Notes under the pieces: model-generated
What the model saw: only the letters and a program-made list of their open reading frames with translations
What the model was told of the DNA's origin: nothing
The model's database searches: none
Assembly: GCA_903894475.1 (NCBI GenBank)
Contig: CAITQH010000141.1
Span: forward strand, 1-32,823
DNA length: 32,823 bases
Reading direction: 5' to 3'
From: an uncultured beta proteobacterium
Lineage (GTDB): Bacteria > Pseudomonadota > Gammaproteobacteria > Burkholderiales > Burkholderiaceae_C
Position numbers and translations under genes: made by a program
Part shown: in pieces, positions 1-9,001 of the stretch
How positions within the stretch are numbered: position 1 is the first letter of the stretch
Layout: every line of letters starts with the position of its first letter

Positions 1-96
1 AACGAATACCAGGCCGGCGTGGGAACTGAGCTCGTAGGAAAGCTTTTTGATTATGAATTCGGTCATGATGTTGCTCACCTTCAGGGTGAACAGCAT
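1..96 (-). CDS. N-terminal fragment of a possible IS1380-type transposase, cut by the window edge
   Basis: An open minus-strand frame begins with ATG at 96 and runs off the window at position 1, giving 32 residues. A second in-frame ATG lies at 66, and the protein from there reads like a transposase start with a SHAGL segment, which I associate with IS1380-family enzymes. The bases between it and the methyltransferase (97-160) are AT-rich and could contain the IS end. If this is an insertion sequence, its end supplies the last codons and stop of the methyltransferase. Only 32 residues are visible, so the family call is tentative. Confidence 0.4.
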   Translation of the reverse strand, partial: MLFTLKVSNIMTEFIIKKLSYELSSHAGLVFV

Positions 97-150
97 TTTA
101 CACCTAAGTCATTGATTTATAAAGACAAATCGACATTTTTTTATGCCAAA

Positions 151-825
151 TCACGGATTCAGGAAGAAAATAAGTCTTTCCGTGATAATTGTTGCATCCT
201 TGAATAAGGCTTGGAACATTTTTTTATCGACTAGACGCGCACTCTCTACAATTCGCACTGCCTCATCAATAGATCCAGCTCGTTTCCAGTTTCCCAACTT
301 GAAGGAGGCTACGAGCGACACCAGAATAGGTTTTGGCAACCAGTGAATAAATGGGAGCATACAATGAGGCTCAATGGGAAACCAGTAATTCGGTGTTTGA
401 ATAAAGTATTGCTTTGCAACTCTTGAAAGTTCCGTCGCAAATTGTACCTTGCGCGCCCAATCGCCAACATGCTCAATCACAGAATTAGAATGCGCAATAT
501 GAAACGCCTCGTTATCAAATGCAGACAGATTACATCCATCTGCAGCAACAAAAATGAAAGGACCGTGATTCGTCGGTGACTCAAATTCAGGCAAATTTAC
601 TATGGTAATAGTAACCTTGTGTCTATCGAGGAACTCCCTTGAGACAATATTCCAATATTGTTCGGTGCCACCTATATCTACAATGTTTACTGAGCCATAT
701 TTGATTGAGGCAGCTTCAATCAATTCCATCATCGGGGCGATTCTCTTGGTTCTAAACTTTGAAACCAAAGAGTTGTTGCTATTATAATCAAACAAGTAAT
801 TTTTTCGAATTGCGAAAACTTTCAT
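151..825 (-). CDS. Class I SAM-dependent methyltransferase, probably 3'-truncated
   Basis: The 224-residue protein has a SAM-binding motif I (VDIGG, residues 49-53), an acidic-loop region around residues 92-100 and a motif-IV-like stretch (SNSVIEHV, about 113-120), as in methyltransferase type 11/12 proteins. No membrane segment is visible, so it is probably cytoplasmic. At the end of a polysaccharide locus it could methylate a sugar or nucleotide sugar, but the substrate cannot be read from the sequence. Homologues usually run on for some residues after the last strand. Here the protein ends abruptly in LNP-stop at the apparent edge of an insertion sequence, so the native C-terminus may be lost. 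The gap of 212 bases to the upstream gene suggests its own promoter. Confidence 0.75.
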   Translation of the reverse strand: MKVFAIRKNYLFDYNSNNSLVSKFRTKRIAPMMELIEAASIKYGSVNIVDIGGTEQYWNIVSREFLDRHKVTITIVNLPEFESPTNHGPFIFVAADGCNLSAFDNEAFHIAHSNSVIEHVGDWARKVQFATELSRVAKQYFIQTPNYWFPIEPHCMLPFIHWLPKPILVSLVASFKLGNWKRAGSIDEAVRIVESARLVDKKMFQALFKDATIITERLIFFLNP

Positions 826-907
826 CTAAATCTATTTCCTAAAAATAGTCGATCCTGCAGAAGTCATCATTCAAATCCTAGGCCTAGCAAGTTGACTCAA
901 AACAAGG

Positions 908-938
908 TTTATAGTCGAAAAGGCGTCATGTCGATCAA
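908..938 (-). promoter_or_regulatory. Possible sigma-70 promoter of the methyltransferase gene
   Basis: On the minus strand TTGATC (933-938) and TATAAA (908-913) are separated by 19 bases, which is wide. They lie in the AT-rich 212-base gap upstream of the methyltransferase, about 80 bases before its ATG. This is a match by eye only. The rest of the gap shows no convincing terminator or gene. Confidence 0.25.
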
Positions 939-1037
939 TACCCATTTTCGGGATGTTTTTTATATTCTGGAAAAACTTTCAGGCAAGCTCTGATTGATAC
1001 TACGTCGGTGTATAAGAATGCTGTTCAAAACTCATCG

Positions 1038-2213
1038 CTACAGCCCATGAGGCACAGACAAAGCATCCTCATAGATTTGCATCAGCATTTTGTAGTTGAT
1101 CTCTGGCGTTAGTGACTCTTCGTAAGTTTGACGTGCCGCCAAGCCCATTTCTGCGCATCGTTGCGGATCGCTAGCCAGTGAATCCATCGCCGCTGCAAGT
1201 GCGTTGACGCTACCAGCATCGAACAGAAGTCCGTTTCTATCATGATCGATCAGATGTGGCATTGCCCCCAAACGACTGGCCACGACGGGGAGACCGCAGC
1301 CAAAGGCCTCAACTAGCGTGCGTGGGAAATTCTCGTACCAGATGCTGGGCAGCACCAGCATTTGAGTATGTCGCATAAGCTCCATCACCTCATTGCCGGG
1401 TAAGGCGCCCAGCAGTGTGACGCCCGGTAAGTTGGCCAACAGGTCCGCCTGCGGGCCGACTCCCACCACGGTTAGCCCCACACGCCCTTGCAACCGACGC
1501 ATGGCATCGGCCAGCACGCTGATACCTTTCTCATGCGAGAGGCGGCCGACGTACAACGCACCTAGGCGCTTAATGCGTACGGGCGCCGGCCCAGCATCCA
1601 CGAAGTTTGGTTTCACCACAATCCGATCAGCGGGCAGTCCGCCCTGGATGAATTTTTGACGGCAGAATTCATTCAATGCGATATAGCGGGTAACCTTGTC
1701 TCTCCAGGTTCCCAAGACACGGTGGGCAGTGATCATTCCGGCCAAGATTCCGGTTTGAAGTCTTGAATTGCGATAACAACCGTGCATCACGCCGCGCCAG
1801 GGTACATGCCCTACGCAATCTTCGCAAGGAGCTTCATTGCGCAGCATCAGCGCCTGCGGACAGATCAGGCGAAAGTTATGCAGGGTTTGCACCACCGGCA
1901 CCCTAGCGCGGGCTGCTGCCCAGTACACAGCAGGAGAGATCAATGGAAATGTGTTGTGGCAGTGAACAACGTCAATATTCTCCAGGGTGATCAACTCGGC
2001 CGCTTTATGGGCAGTGCCACGCGACCAAAAAGTTTGCAGGGCTGCTGAGGAACGGCTCATTTGGTTCAATTCTTCATTGCTGCGTCGATATTCGACGACC
2101 TTGTGACCGTACGAACGCAGCAGTTTGATTTCGGCATCGACCACTGAGTCCTCTCCACCTCGTTGCTGGTAGGCGTTGTGAACCATGAGTATTGAGGCCA
2201 TTTGACTTTTCAT
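1038..2213 (-). CDS. GT4-family glycosyltransferase
   Basis: The 391-residue protein has the two-Rossmann (GT-B) layout of glycosyltransferase family 4. The N-terminal domain has a glycine-rich loop (QQRGGED, about residues 17-22). The C-terminal domain has YVGRLSHEKG (about 221-230) and the E-x7-E signature (E294 to E302, YENFPRTLVEAF) that contacts the sugar-nucleotide donor. Enzymes of this kind add one sugar to a lipid-linked repeat unit at the inner face of the membrane. It is the last gene of the tight eps block, 87 bases after the flippase-like gene. Donor and acceptor are unknown. The ATG at 2213 gives the usual family length. Confidence 0.88.
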   Translation of the reverse strand: MKSQMASILMVHNAYQQRGGEDSVVDAEIKLLRSYGHKVVEYRRSNEELNQMSRSSAALQTFWSRGTAHKAAELITLENIDVVHCHNTFPLISPAVYWAAARARVPVVQTLHNFRLICPQALMLRNEAPCEDCVGHVPWRGVMHGCYRNSRLQTGILAGMITAHRVLGTWRDKVTRYIALNEFCRQKFIQGGLPADRIVVKPNFVDAGPAPVRIKRLGALYVGRLSHEKGISVLADAMRRLQGRVGLTVVGVGPQADLLANLPGVTLLGALPGNEVMELMRHTQMLVLPSIWYENFPRTLVEAFGCGLPVVASRLGAMPHLIDHDRNGLLFDAGSVNALAAAMDSLASDPQRCAEMGLAARQTYEESLTPEINYKMLMQIYEDALSVPHGL

Positions 2214-2300
2214 TGACTATGCCTAGTGCGATTAAAGTGTCTGCTCGTCAGCGCAGTCCCAGCAGCCGCCTCAGTTGGGATTGCCAAGATTGCTGGTTGC

Positions 2301-3587
2301 TCAATTTCGCTTGGCGGATTGCGACAATTTCGATAGACCCCAGCTGCCGGCAATTAACAGGACTAACTCGTATGTGATTTTGGAGCAAAGAATGGTCCAG
2401 GCCGTCGGGTATTGCTTCGTTAGGATGAAAAGAACGATTAAAGTGAAAACGATACCAAGCCCAGTTCCAATCAGCAAGGGTTTACCAACACCGGCCACAG
2501 TCATGTACCAACGCAGGGGCGCATTGATCGCAATCAGACCTGATAGAACAAGCACCCAAGTCATTAGCCAGAACGAGCCGCGGTACTCCGCAGAAATCAG
2601 GAGTTGAATTAAAGTCGCTGCCGGTGGCCATAGCCAGGCTAACAGACAAACCAACCCGAGAGGCGAGAATATGGCTAATGTGGGCCATGCAAGAGTAAGC
2701 AGCAAGGATGAACTCTTACCTGCCACCCCACCTGAAACAGTCTGGAGCTTGCGCATATAAAAAGGGTCCAAAATTTGTGCCATGAAAAATACCGGGAAAA
2801 GCCAAAGTTCATATGCCCGCAGTGTGGCGTATTCAATTGATCCAATCAGCATAGGGGCGAGCAAAGATGCCGATTGACTGAACACCACATTGGCAGCGCC
2901 GGAGCCAACGGCGAGCCAGTCACCCTTTTGCAGCGTGCTCAGAGGGCTGAAGATGTTGACCAGCATTGAGTGCAATGGCAAGTGAAGGCCCACTACATTA
3001 TTCCGCCACGACATTACTGGTAGTACACCCAGCACATGGGCTAATACAAAGATAAGGAGAAACCGTTCAAAATCGAAAACGCCTTGACTCCAAAAAGTGG
3101 CTACCGCAGCACCAACGATCAATAACGCCCGTATGGCATCGGCCAGCATGGCCATAGCGAAGCGCCCACTCAGCAGTAGTTGTCTTCTGCGCGCAAAATA
3201 TTGCAGGTAGGCTGCCGCAGCCAATCCGACGCTGAGAACTTCAGAAAACGGTGCTGCACCAAACGCCATACTTCGGTAACCCCACCAAAAAAAGCAGAAG
3301 AATAGGGCCGAAATACCACTTAACCACAATGAAAATCGCTCAAGTCGGGTGGCAGCATCATCGCCCATCAATCTCAGCCAAGTTGAGCTCAGCAAGTAGA
3401 TGTTCAATGAACTGGAAAGAGCAGTCAGCATGAAAAAAGCTGCTGCCAAGGCAAAAGCATGGCTGGGGGCAAGGCGTGCCATTCCAGCCATCAACAAGAA
3501 ACTGGTCGCACTGTGCAATGCCTGGGACGGCAGGGACGTACGCCGCAAAAGCCAGAATAGTTTCGAGTCCTGAAGTTCAGTGTTCAT
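2301..3587 (-). CDS. Polytopic membrane protein, probable polysaccharide flippase (Wzx/MATE-like)
   Basis: Starting at the ATG at 3587 the protein is 428 residues with roughly ten to twelve hydrophobic segments spread along its length, as in Wzx-type lipid-linked oligosaccharide translocases. I saw no short catalytic signature. The role is inferred from topology and from its place between two GT4 genes next to a Wzy-like gene, in a locus that otherwise lacks a flippase. The open frame extends upstream into the preceding GT4 gene. The downstream ATG is preferred because the extension (residues CLTSCCSMQ and onward) is not membrane-like and the overlap would be long. This start leaves a 25-base gap to the upstream stop. 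Confidence 0.65.
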   Translation of the reverse strand: MNTELQDSKLFWLLRRTSLPSQALHSATSFLLMAGMARLAPSHAFALAAAFFMLTALSSSLNIYLLSSTWLRLMGDDAATRLERFSLWLSGISALFFCFFWWGYRSMAFGAAPFSEVLSVGLAAAAYLQYFARRRQLLLSGRFAMAMLADAIRALLIVGAAVATFWSQGVFDFERFLLIFVLAHVLGVLPVMSWRNNVVGLHLPLHSMLVNIFSPLSTLQKGDWLAVGSGAANVVFSQSASLLAPMLIGSIEYATLRAYELWLFPVFFMAQILDPFYMRKLQTVSGGVAGKSSSLLLTLAWPTLAIFSPLGLVCLLAWLWPPAATLIQLLISAEYRGSFWLMTWVLVLSGLIAINAPLRWYMTVAGVGKPLLIGTGLGIVFTLIVLFILTKQYPTAWTILCSKITYELVLLIAGSWGLSKLSQSAKRN

Positions 3588-3612
3588 TGCAATACCTGAT
3601 GCATGAACTGGA

Positions 3613-4794
3613 TCATGTCCGTGGGGTACCTGGTTCATGGATTGCATCGAGCAACAGGAAGTCAAGCAAATTCTGAGCAACTATTGCTTGGTCAAAATTG
3701 GCTTGGAATCGAGCCTGGGCTGCTTGTCCCAACTTCTTGAAATCATCTATGGATTTCAATGCATCGCTGAGTATCTGAGCAGCTGCCTGCGCATTGTCAA
3801 GAGGCAAGAAGTGGCCTTCTCGCCCGTCAGCAAAAACTTCTGGAATACCACCCACAGGGCAAGCAAATATGGGCAGACCTGCCGCCATCGCTTCAATAAT
3901 TACTATGCCAAAACTTTCCATCTTGGCAACGTGGATAAAGGCATCGAACTGCGGCAACAGATCGGCTGCCCTCATGACCTTTCCTCTGAAGTTGACATGG
4001 CTTTCCAACCCAAGCTCTTGAACTTGTTGCTCAAGTATTTGACGATCAGAACCATCGCCAATCAGCGTCAGCGTAAGGCCTGGTATTTCGCGCCGCGCAA
4101 TCGCCACGATATCCAATAGATAACGCTGGTTCTTGCGTGGTTCCAATGTACCTATCGACACCAGTGCAAACTCACCCTCGGCGCGATGCGGAGGAATGTG
4201 GAGTGACTGTGGTGCACGAAAAAAATTCGGAATCACTTGACTCCGAACCTTGTTGATGGAGGGAATGCGCTGCAAGACCAAATCTCGCATGAAAGCAGAT
4301 ACAAACACGATTGCATCGAGTTTGGGTATGACAGCAGCCTCTTGCGATCGTATCGCTCGCCATGCATGGTCGTCGGGTTGAAGATACCCTTGGCCGACCC
4401 ATTCGTCGGCCTGCGAGATGTTGAAATGTGCCACCATCACCACCCGCTGAGATTGCACATGCCGGGCGCGCAGGCAAGCGTCTGCGGACACCGGGCATTG
4501 CGCATACAACACAGCGGATGTTTGATCGCACAGCAATTTTCTTAAGCGAAATTTGAGAGCGAGCAAACGTACATATCGGTACCAAATTACGCCGGTCGGG
4601 CGGTGACACCACTGAATGACATAGCGCAACGCGTATAGCGGATACCAAATCCACATCCCGCTGCTGTATGGTGTGAGCAGTTCAACTGGAACGCCATGCC
4701 CCATTAGAAAACTATGAAAGCTGTTTACATGGGCCTGTACGCCAGTGTCGCCGTTGGTCCGCATTAAAGAGACGATGAATATCCGCTTGCTCAT
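3613..4794 (-). CDS. GT4-family glycosyltransferase
   Basis: The 393-residue protein is a GT-B glycosyltransferase of family 4. It has an N-terminal glycine-containing loop (NGDTGVQAHV, about residues 14-23), SIGTLEPRKN (about 213-222) at the start of the second domain, and an E-x7-E signature (E293 to E301) followed by a GLPI / GGIPEV donor-site segment (about 306-320). It probably adds one sugar to the Eps repeat unit. It starts 15 bases after the Wzy-like gene and is followed 25 bases later by the flippase-like gene, so the three are very likely cotranscribed. It is only distantly similar to the other GT4 protein at 1038-2213, so the two probably make different linkages. Confidence 0.88.
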   Translation of the reverse strand: MSKRIFIVSLMRTNGDTGVQAHVNSFHSFLMGHGVPVELLTPYSSGMWIWYPLYALRYVIQWCHRPTGVIWYRYVRLLALKFRLRKLLCDQTSAVLYAQCPVSADACLRARHVQSQRVVMVAHFNISQADEWVGQGYLQPDDHAWRAIRSQEAAVIPKLDAIVFVSAFMRDLVLQRIPSINKVRSQVIPNFFRAPQSLHIPPHRAEGEFALVSIGTLEPRKNQRYLLDIVAIARREIPGLTLTLIGDGSDRQILEQQVQELGLESHVNFRGKVMRAADLLPQFDAFIHVAKMESFGIVIIEAMAAGLPIFACPVGGIPEVFADGREGHFLPLDNAQAAAQILSDALKSIDDFKKLGQAAQARFQANFDQAIVAQNLLDFLLLDAIHEPGTPRT

Positions 4795-4809
4795 GGGTAC
4801 TGTCAGACG

Positions 4810-6471
4810 CTAAGTTGATGTTGCAGTGCCGCATGCTGGTTTCCACTTGGAGTTTGGCGGCAATGTCATGGTGGGTGCGTGATTGGTTTGTGAAATGTAG
4901 ACGTAAAGGCCAACTACCGTGCCATAAATAAAGTAACTTGGTACTGCAAAATGAGCCACCTCGAAATGAGGCTCACCCCAAGCGTTTAACAGGCTGTAAA
5001 GTTCGTAAAACATCACCCCGAGAAAATAGGCCGCTTGAGGGCGTTGTGTCAAATAATGTCGCCGATATCCGTAAAGACATATCCAGAGCACACTCGAATG
5101 AAGACTCAACATCACTACTAGTCCCACTATGCCAGATCGACTCAACGTGGTGACATAGCTGTTGTGCGGCTCACGCACAATCATGGTCTGACCTTCGGTG
5201 CCGGCAGTCGTGAGGTCTGTCAAAATCTGACCAAAACCGATGCCCAGAATCTGCGTTGAAGCGTCTCGTGACCACAGTTTGAGTGAAAAGTCGCGCCATT
5301 GGCGCCGCTGATTCACACCATTTGCTGCTCCAGCGAATTCGCTGCGTGAATCGCTGGATTGGCCTGTGAGTGTCACTACGTGTTCGACGATACCTGACGC
5401 GCTTAGACGTCCGATTCGGCCTTTGATTTCCAGTCCAGAAATTTCGATGGTCAGCAGTACGGTCAGGCCGACCAGCAGCGCAATCACGATTCGGGACGCT
5501 TGCTTGGCTTGTCCGCCAATTACCAAAAATACAAACAGGCTGATCGTGACAAAAAGGTAGGCTATGCGTGACTGAACCATGAAAAAAACCAAAAGCCCGG
5601 CAACGAAGATGGCAATACCCAACAGTGAATCCCAAAACCGGGTGGGCTCACTGGATTGCCAGCGCCACAGAGCCCAGCCAATCATGGCCATAAAACTGAC
5701 GGCTGGAAATGATGTGAAGTGCCCAAAAATTGGCACACTTTGCTGCAGGCTGGTCACCCGCGGGGAGATCGCTTGAATGCTAGCACTGAGGGGATAAAAA
5801 AGTCCATAAATCGCCAGCAGGCATACCAAGATCAACAGTACGCTGCGTATCCAGATTTGCCCACGCTGGCCTTCTTGCAGGCAAATTATGGCTATCACGA
5901 AGCCCGGAATGATGAATAGCATTTCGACGGTTGGCATGGCGTCGCGTGCTGCTCCAACACCGTCTCGTATGAGGCCTGACGGTAAGTGCCATGTTAGGTT
6001 GAATGCAATCCAGAGTACCAGTAACCATAACGGCAACGGCAATGCCAAACGATCTTTTGCCAGCCAGATACGGTGTGCGCATGCGCACAAGGCAACAAAC
6101 AATACACATTCGGTGAGAGGCAATGGTATTCCGCCAACAAAAAATATGATGTTTGAGAATCCGTAGCTGAACACCAATTGGCCCATCACGACCAAGAAAC
6201 TGGCTTTGATCCACAAAGGTGCACCCGGTGCCACGCGTCTAACCAACCATGCCAGCGCGCCAAGGCTGCCGAGTGCGATCATCAGTAAAAGCGCAAGTAA
6301 GGGCTGCACCGCCGTGATCAGACCAAGAATGACAGCGGTTAGCAACCCAGCAATCAACACCAGGATGTGCCCACGTGTTGAGGGTAGCTTATCCCGCGCG
6401 GACGCGACAAACCTAACCACCAGCGGCGGCCACAAGTTTGAAATCGACTGAATTGTTTGTGATGAGTTCAT
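4810..6471 (-). CDS. O-antigen ligase/polymerase family (Wzy-like) membrane protein
   Basis: The 553-residue protein has about a dozen hydrophobic segments and, in its second half, a large soluble loop (about residues 345-430) before the last membrane helices. This loop carries GIGFGQILTD and an HNSYVTTLSRSG segment, the pattern of the Wzy_C (O-antigen ligase/polymerase) family. Such proteins join lipid-linked repeat units on the periplasmic side of the inner membrane. It lies between epsI and a GT4 gene, where exosortase-linked eps loci usually carry their polymerase. No symbol is given because polymerase and ligase cannot be separated by sequence. It has no relationship in order or strand to the second Wzy_C-type gene at 25084-26574. 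Confidence 0.8.
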   Translation of the reverse strand: MNSSQTIQSISNLWPPLVVRFVASARDKLPSTRGHILVLIAGLLTAVILGLITAVQPLLALLLMIALGSLGALAWLVRRVAPGAPLWIKASFLVVMGQLVFSYGFSNIIFFVGGIPLPLTECVLFVALCACAHRIWLAKDRLALPLPLWLLVLWIAFNLTWHLPSGLIRDGVGAARDAMPTVEMLFIIPGFVIAIICLQEGQRGQIWIRSVLLILVCLLAIYGLFYPLSASIQAISPRVTSLQQSVPIFGHFTSFPAVSFMAMIGWALWRWQSSEPTRFWDSLLGIAIFVAGLLVFFMVQSRIAYLFVTISLFVFLVIGGQAKQASRIVIALLVGLTVLLTIEISGLEIKGRIGRLSASGIVEHVVTLTGQSSDSRSEFAGAANGVNQRRQWRDFSLKLWSRDASTQILGIGFGQILTDLTTAGTEGQTMIVREPHNSYVTTLSRSGIVGLVVMLSLHSSVLWICLYGYRRHYLTQRPQAAYFLGVMFYELYSLLNAWGEPHFEVAHFAVPSYFIYGTVVGLYVYISQTNHAPTMTLPPNSKWKPACGTATST

Positions 6472-6509
6472 TCAATCAGTGGTCTATCCGTGGCCGACGC
6501 AAATATTGT

Positions 6510-7214
6510 TTAATCTGACTTGCCGAAGTATCTTGGAACAAGGGTTGCGGACATGTTTCTTGACAGATCGTTCAAAAACTGGTTTTGCAGCTTGAGGCTT
6601 TCGGCTTCACTGCCGCCAATGGATGAGACACGAAACAACATGCCGTCAGGTATCTGCCCCTTCAGGCCATAACGAATTTGTTCGTACTTGCGCGTCAATC
6701 CCGGCAATGTGGCGGTCTCGTCCATTGTGATCCAATAGGTGATGACCTCGTGGCGCTGGCCCAACTCACCCAATAGTCTTTGTACCTTGAGTCGGCGCGG
6801 ACCTATGTTGGCAACGGCTTCGCCCAAGTTGCTGACCTTGAAGCCCTGGGCGCTGTAACAAAACTCGGGCCTGTGCACTGCGGTGGCCTCGGAACTCTGA
6901 TCGCTGCCGTAGGCGATGGAAAGCATGACACGCTGACCAGCCGTATTGCGGTAGGTGCGGGCCAAAGTTGATGAGTAAAGAACGTCGAGCTTGGCTTGCA
7001 CTTGGGGATTGGGTAGGATGGGGGTAATACTAAGGTCTTCGTACCACTCGCCAAATGCTTTGGGTATTTGCTGCTCCAGATGAATCCTTGGTCTGATATC
7101 TGCCAGTCGCACTGTTGGAGTGAAGGTTCGGGCAGCAGTTGCCGCAGTCAGCATCAACACAGCAATTGAAAAGGTCTGCCATAGGGCAGACGTGTGGACT
7201 TGCCTAAGCTCCAT
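6510..7214 (-). CDS. epsI: Exosortase-associated protein EpsI
   Basis: Starting at the ATG at 7214 (234 residues), the protein has one N-terminal membrane anchor and an extracytoplasmic domain with the HRPEFCYSAQGF segment typical of EpsI proteins, which are encoded next to, or fused to, exosortases. Its molecular activity is not established in the family; it is required for EPS production in loci of this type. The chosen ATG overlaps the end of xrtB by 11 bases, which suggests translational coupling. The frame stays open 22 codons further upstream into xrtB, but that extension (CCSSSAWTRY) is not signal-like. Confidence 0.85.
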   Translation of the reverse strand: MELRQVHTSALWQTFSIAVLMLTAATAARTFTPTVRLADIRPRIHLEQQIPKAFGEWYEDLSITPILPNPQVQAKLDVLYSSTLARTYRNTAGQRVMLSIAYGSDQSSEATAVHRPEFCYSAQGFKVSNLGEAVANIGPRRLKVQRLLGELGQRHEVITYWITMDETATLPGLTRKYEQIRYGLKGQIPDGMLFRVSSIGGSEAESLKLQNQFLNDLSRNMSATLVPRYFGKSD

Positions 7215-8145
7215 GAGATGTCTGATCTTTGATGAACTTGCCAAGTAGCGTGTCCACGCTGATGATGAGCAGCAGGGCACTCACGAATAGAGTCATGCCC
7301 GCGAAGCCGTGCAAAAAGCCTTGCCCCGCAGCGTCACCCATGTGGTAGGTGACCAGAATCAATATCAAGACCCTTATGACGTTGGACACAAAAGAAATTG
7401 GAACAATAAGCAAGGCCAGCGCGAGGTTTCTCTTGATGGATGCGTGGCCCATCAGGTTCATGTAGAGTAACCCTAATGCTTCCAGCGTAAACAGTGTGTG
7501 CAGGCCGGCACAGGCGTCAGCCACCAGCAACTGGTACTGTCCAACCTGAAGAATCACACCCGTTCTGGCAATGGGGTAGTCGAAAGCATAAAGAACTTGA
7601 GCCGCGACGATCGACACCGCGGTCTTGAGTGGAAGAGTGATGGCCTGAACCAACACACCAGGCAACGGGATCATGAACAACATGAAGAATAGAGGAAACC
7701 ACAGCTTGCGGAGCGCGTGGGTGCCACGGGTGATCAAAATCAAGCCAATCAAAATTGGCAACGTCGAGCCAATTTCCATCTGCATGACGGCTTGCGATCT
7801 GCCAAGAGCGTAGCTCAACAAACCAAACAATAACAAAGGCCAACCTAACAGGTGAGATGGCTCATAGATGTCAGCAACTTCGGGCCATTTTCGCTGCAGC
7901 AACCAGCATGAAATGCCAAGGATAATTGGACCGTGCATCTGCTCGTCATCGCTCCAGATGCCGGTGAACAGGTCAAAGAGGCTGGGCAAGTACAAGACGG
8001 CCAGGCCCAGAATGATGGGGAGCCAGTTGACAAGGGGCATGGATGCCGGATCGGGTCCGGCATGACAAGTGGCGATGGATTGCCGCGCTTCGCTCGCAAT
8101 GACGGGTTCGTTGGGGGGTTGCAATGACGAGGGCTTAGCCATCAT
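7204..8145 (-). CDS. xrtB: Exosortase B (XrtB), polytopic membrane cysteine protease-like enzyme
   Basis: The 313-residue protein has about eight membrane helices and the exosortase catalytic triad: C212 in ADACAGLHTL, R258 in NVIRVLIL and H279 in GFLHGFAG. Exosortases are thought to process PEP-CTERM proteins at the inner membrane; XrtB is the form coupled to EpsA-EpsL loci. No PEP-CTERM substrate is encoded in the window. The start ATG-ATG at 8145/8142 overlaps the upstream epsG stop. The first ~37 residues are unusual: a dispersed DNA repeat at 8041-8104 is read in frame and supplies about 21 residues (VIASEARQ onward). A later ATG at 8040 (MPLVNWLP) would give a normal exosortase N-terminus and is a serious alternative start. 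Confidence 0.88.
   Translation of the reverse strand: MMAKPSSLQPPNEPVIASEARQSIATCHAGPDPASMPLVNWLPIILGLAVLYLPSLFDLFTGIWSDDEQMHGPIILGISCWLLQRKWPEVADIYEPSHLLGWPLLLFGLLSYALGRSQAVMQMEIGSTLPILIGLILITRGTHALRKLWFPLFFMLFMIPLPGVLVQAITLPLKTAVSIVAAQVLYAFDYPIARTGVILQVGQYQLLVADACAGLHTLFTLEALGLLYMNLMGHASIKRNLALALLIVPISFVSNVIRVLILILVTYHMGDAAGQGFLHGFAGMTLFVSALLLIISVDTLLGKFIKDQTSHGA
8041..8104. repeat. Dispersed hairpin repeat inserted in frame at the 5' end of xrtB
   Basis: Two palindromic units stand side by side. The first is ATGCCGGA (8043-8050) with its inverse TCCGGCAT (8056-8063) around a 5-base loop. The second is the TGGATTGCCGCGCTTCGCTC / GCAATGACG unit (8076-8104), which can also fold. Both match from memory short repeats scattered between genes in many proteobacteria, often mistranslated as RAQRGNP or EARQS peptides. 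Here they lie inside the xrtB frame without breaking it. Confidence 0.75.
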
Positions 8146-9001
8146 TCAGTACTGAGCCCACCAGCGTTACGCCTCCAGCTTGCAGACGCCGTGCGAGCAG
8201 CGCAACGTTGGGCATCAAGCTTTGATTCTTCCGCGCCACCACGAGGGCGGCACTGGCGCGGGCAGCGATGATTTCTGCATCGGCAAAATCGTCTCCTGCA
8301 GGTGTGTCGATGATGATCACGTCAAACTGTTGCGAAGCCTTGCCCAGCAGTTGTCCAAATTCCGGACGACCCAACAGCTCTTGCGGATTCGGTGGCACAG
8401 CGCCAACGGGTAGCACGGTCAGGCCGGTCAGGCTGGGCACGGGCAGGGCGACTTCAAGCCCCGCGCGATCAGCCAGGATGCCAGATAAACCCGTACTCTT
8501 ACCCAGTTTGAACAGGGAATGCTGCCCGCTGGTGGGTCCGGCGCGCAGGTCAGCGTCCAGTAACAGGGTGCGCTGGCCTTGCTGGGCAAACACGATGGCC
8601 AGGTTGGCGGCAATAAAGCTGCGGCCCTCGCCCTTGCCGGGGCTGACCACCGCGATGACCTTACCGGCGGCGTCCGCGTTAAGCCAGCGCAGCATCAGCT
8701 GGCTGCGCACGGCGCGCAGGCTTTCGCCAATCCTGCTAAAGGGTTTGTAGGCTGCGACCAACTGAGCGCTGAGGCTGCTGTCTTGATTGTTCAGGTAGGC
8801 GTAGTCAAATTGCTTGGCCAGGGCATAGTCGATGTCTTCTTTGGTAAGCAGCTTCAGTGCAATGGCGGCATCGCCAAATTGAAGACCGTGCTGTTGCTGG
8901 TGCTCTGCGATACGGTCTGCGTCCGTGCTGCTCAGGCGACCTGACTCGATCAGGATGCTGCCAATGGAGCGTGCCGCGCCGGTGGGGATGACCGTATTCA
9001 T
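8135..9001 (-). CDS. epsG: EPS chain-length tyrosine-kinase-type ATPase EpsG
   Basis: The 288-residue protein has a short GspE/MshE N-terminal-like domain (about residues 10-70) and a BY-kinase/ParA-type ATPase domain. The Walker A loop is SPGKGEGRS (120-128), with the GEGRS variant usual for EpsG, Walker A' is LLLDADLRAG (146-155), and Walker B is VIIIDTP (228-234). It acts at the inner face of the membrane with EpsF to control polymer length and export. It lacks a clear C-terminal tyrosine cluster, so autophosphorylation as in Wzc is not evident. Its ATG overlaps the epsF stop by four bases (ATGA). Confidence 0.88.
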   Translation of the reverse strand: MNTVIPTGAARSIGSILIESGRLSSTDADRIAEHQQQHGLQFGDAAIALKLLTKEDIDYALAKQFDYAYLNNQDSSLSAQLVAAYKPFSRIGESLRAVRSQLMLRWLNADAAGKVIAVVSPGKGEGRSFIAANLAIVFAQQGQRTLLLDADLRAGPTSGQHSLFKLGKSTGLSGILADRAGLEVALPVPSLTGLTVLPVGAVPPNPQELLGRPEFGQLLGKASQQFDVIIIDTPAGDDFADAEIIAARASAALVVARKNQSLMPNVALLARRLQAGGVTLVGSVLNDG

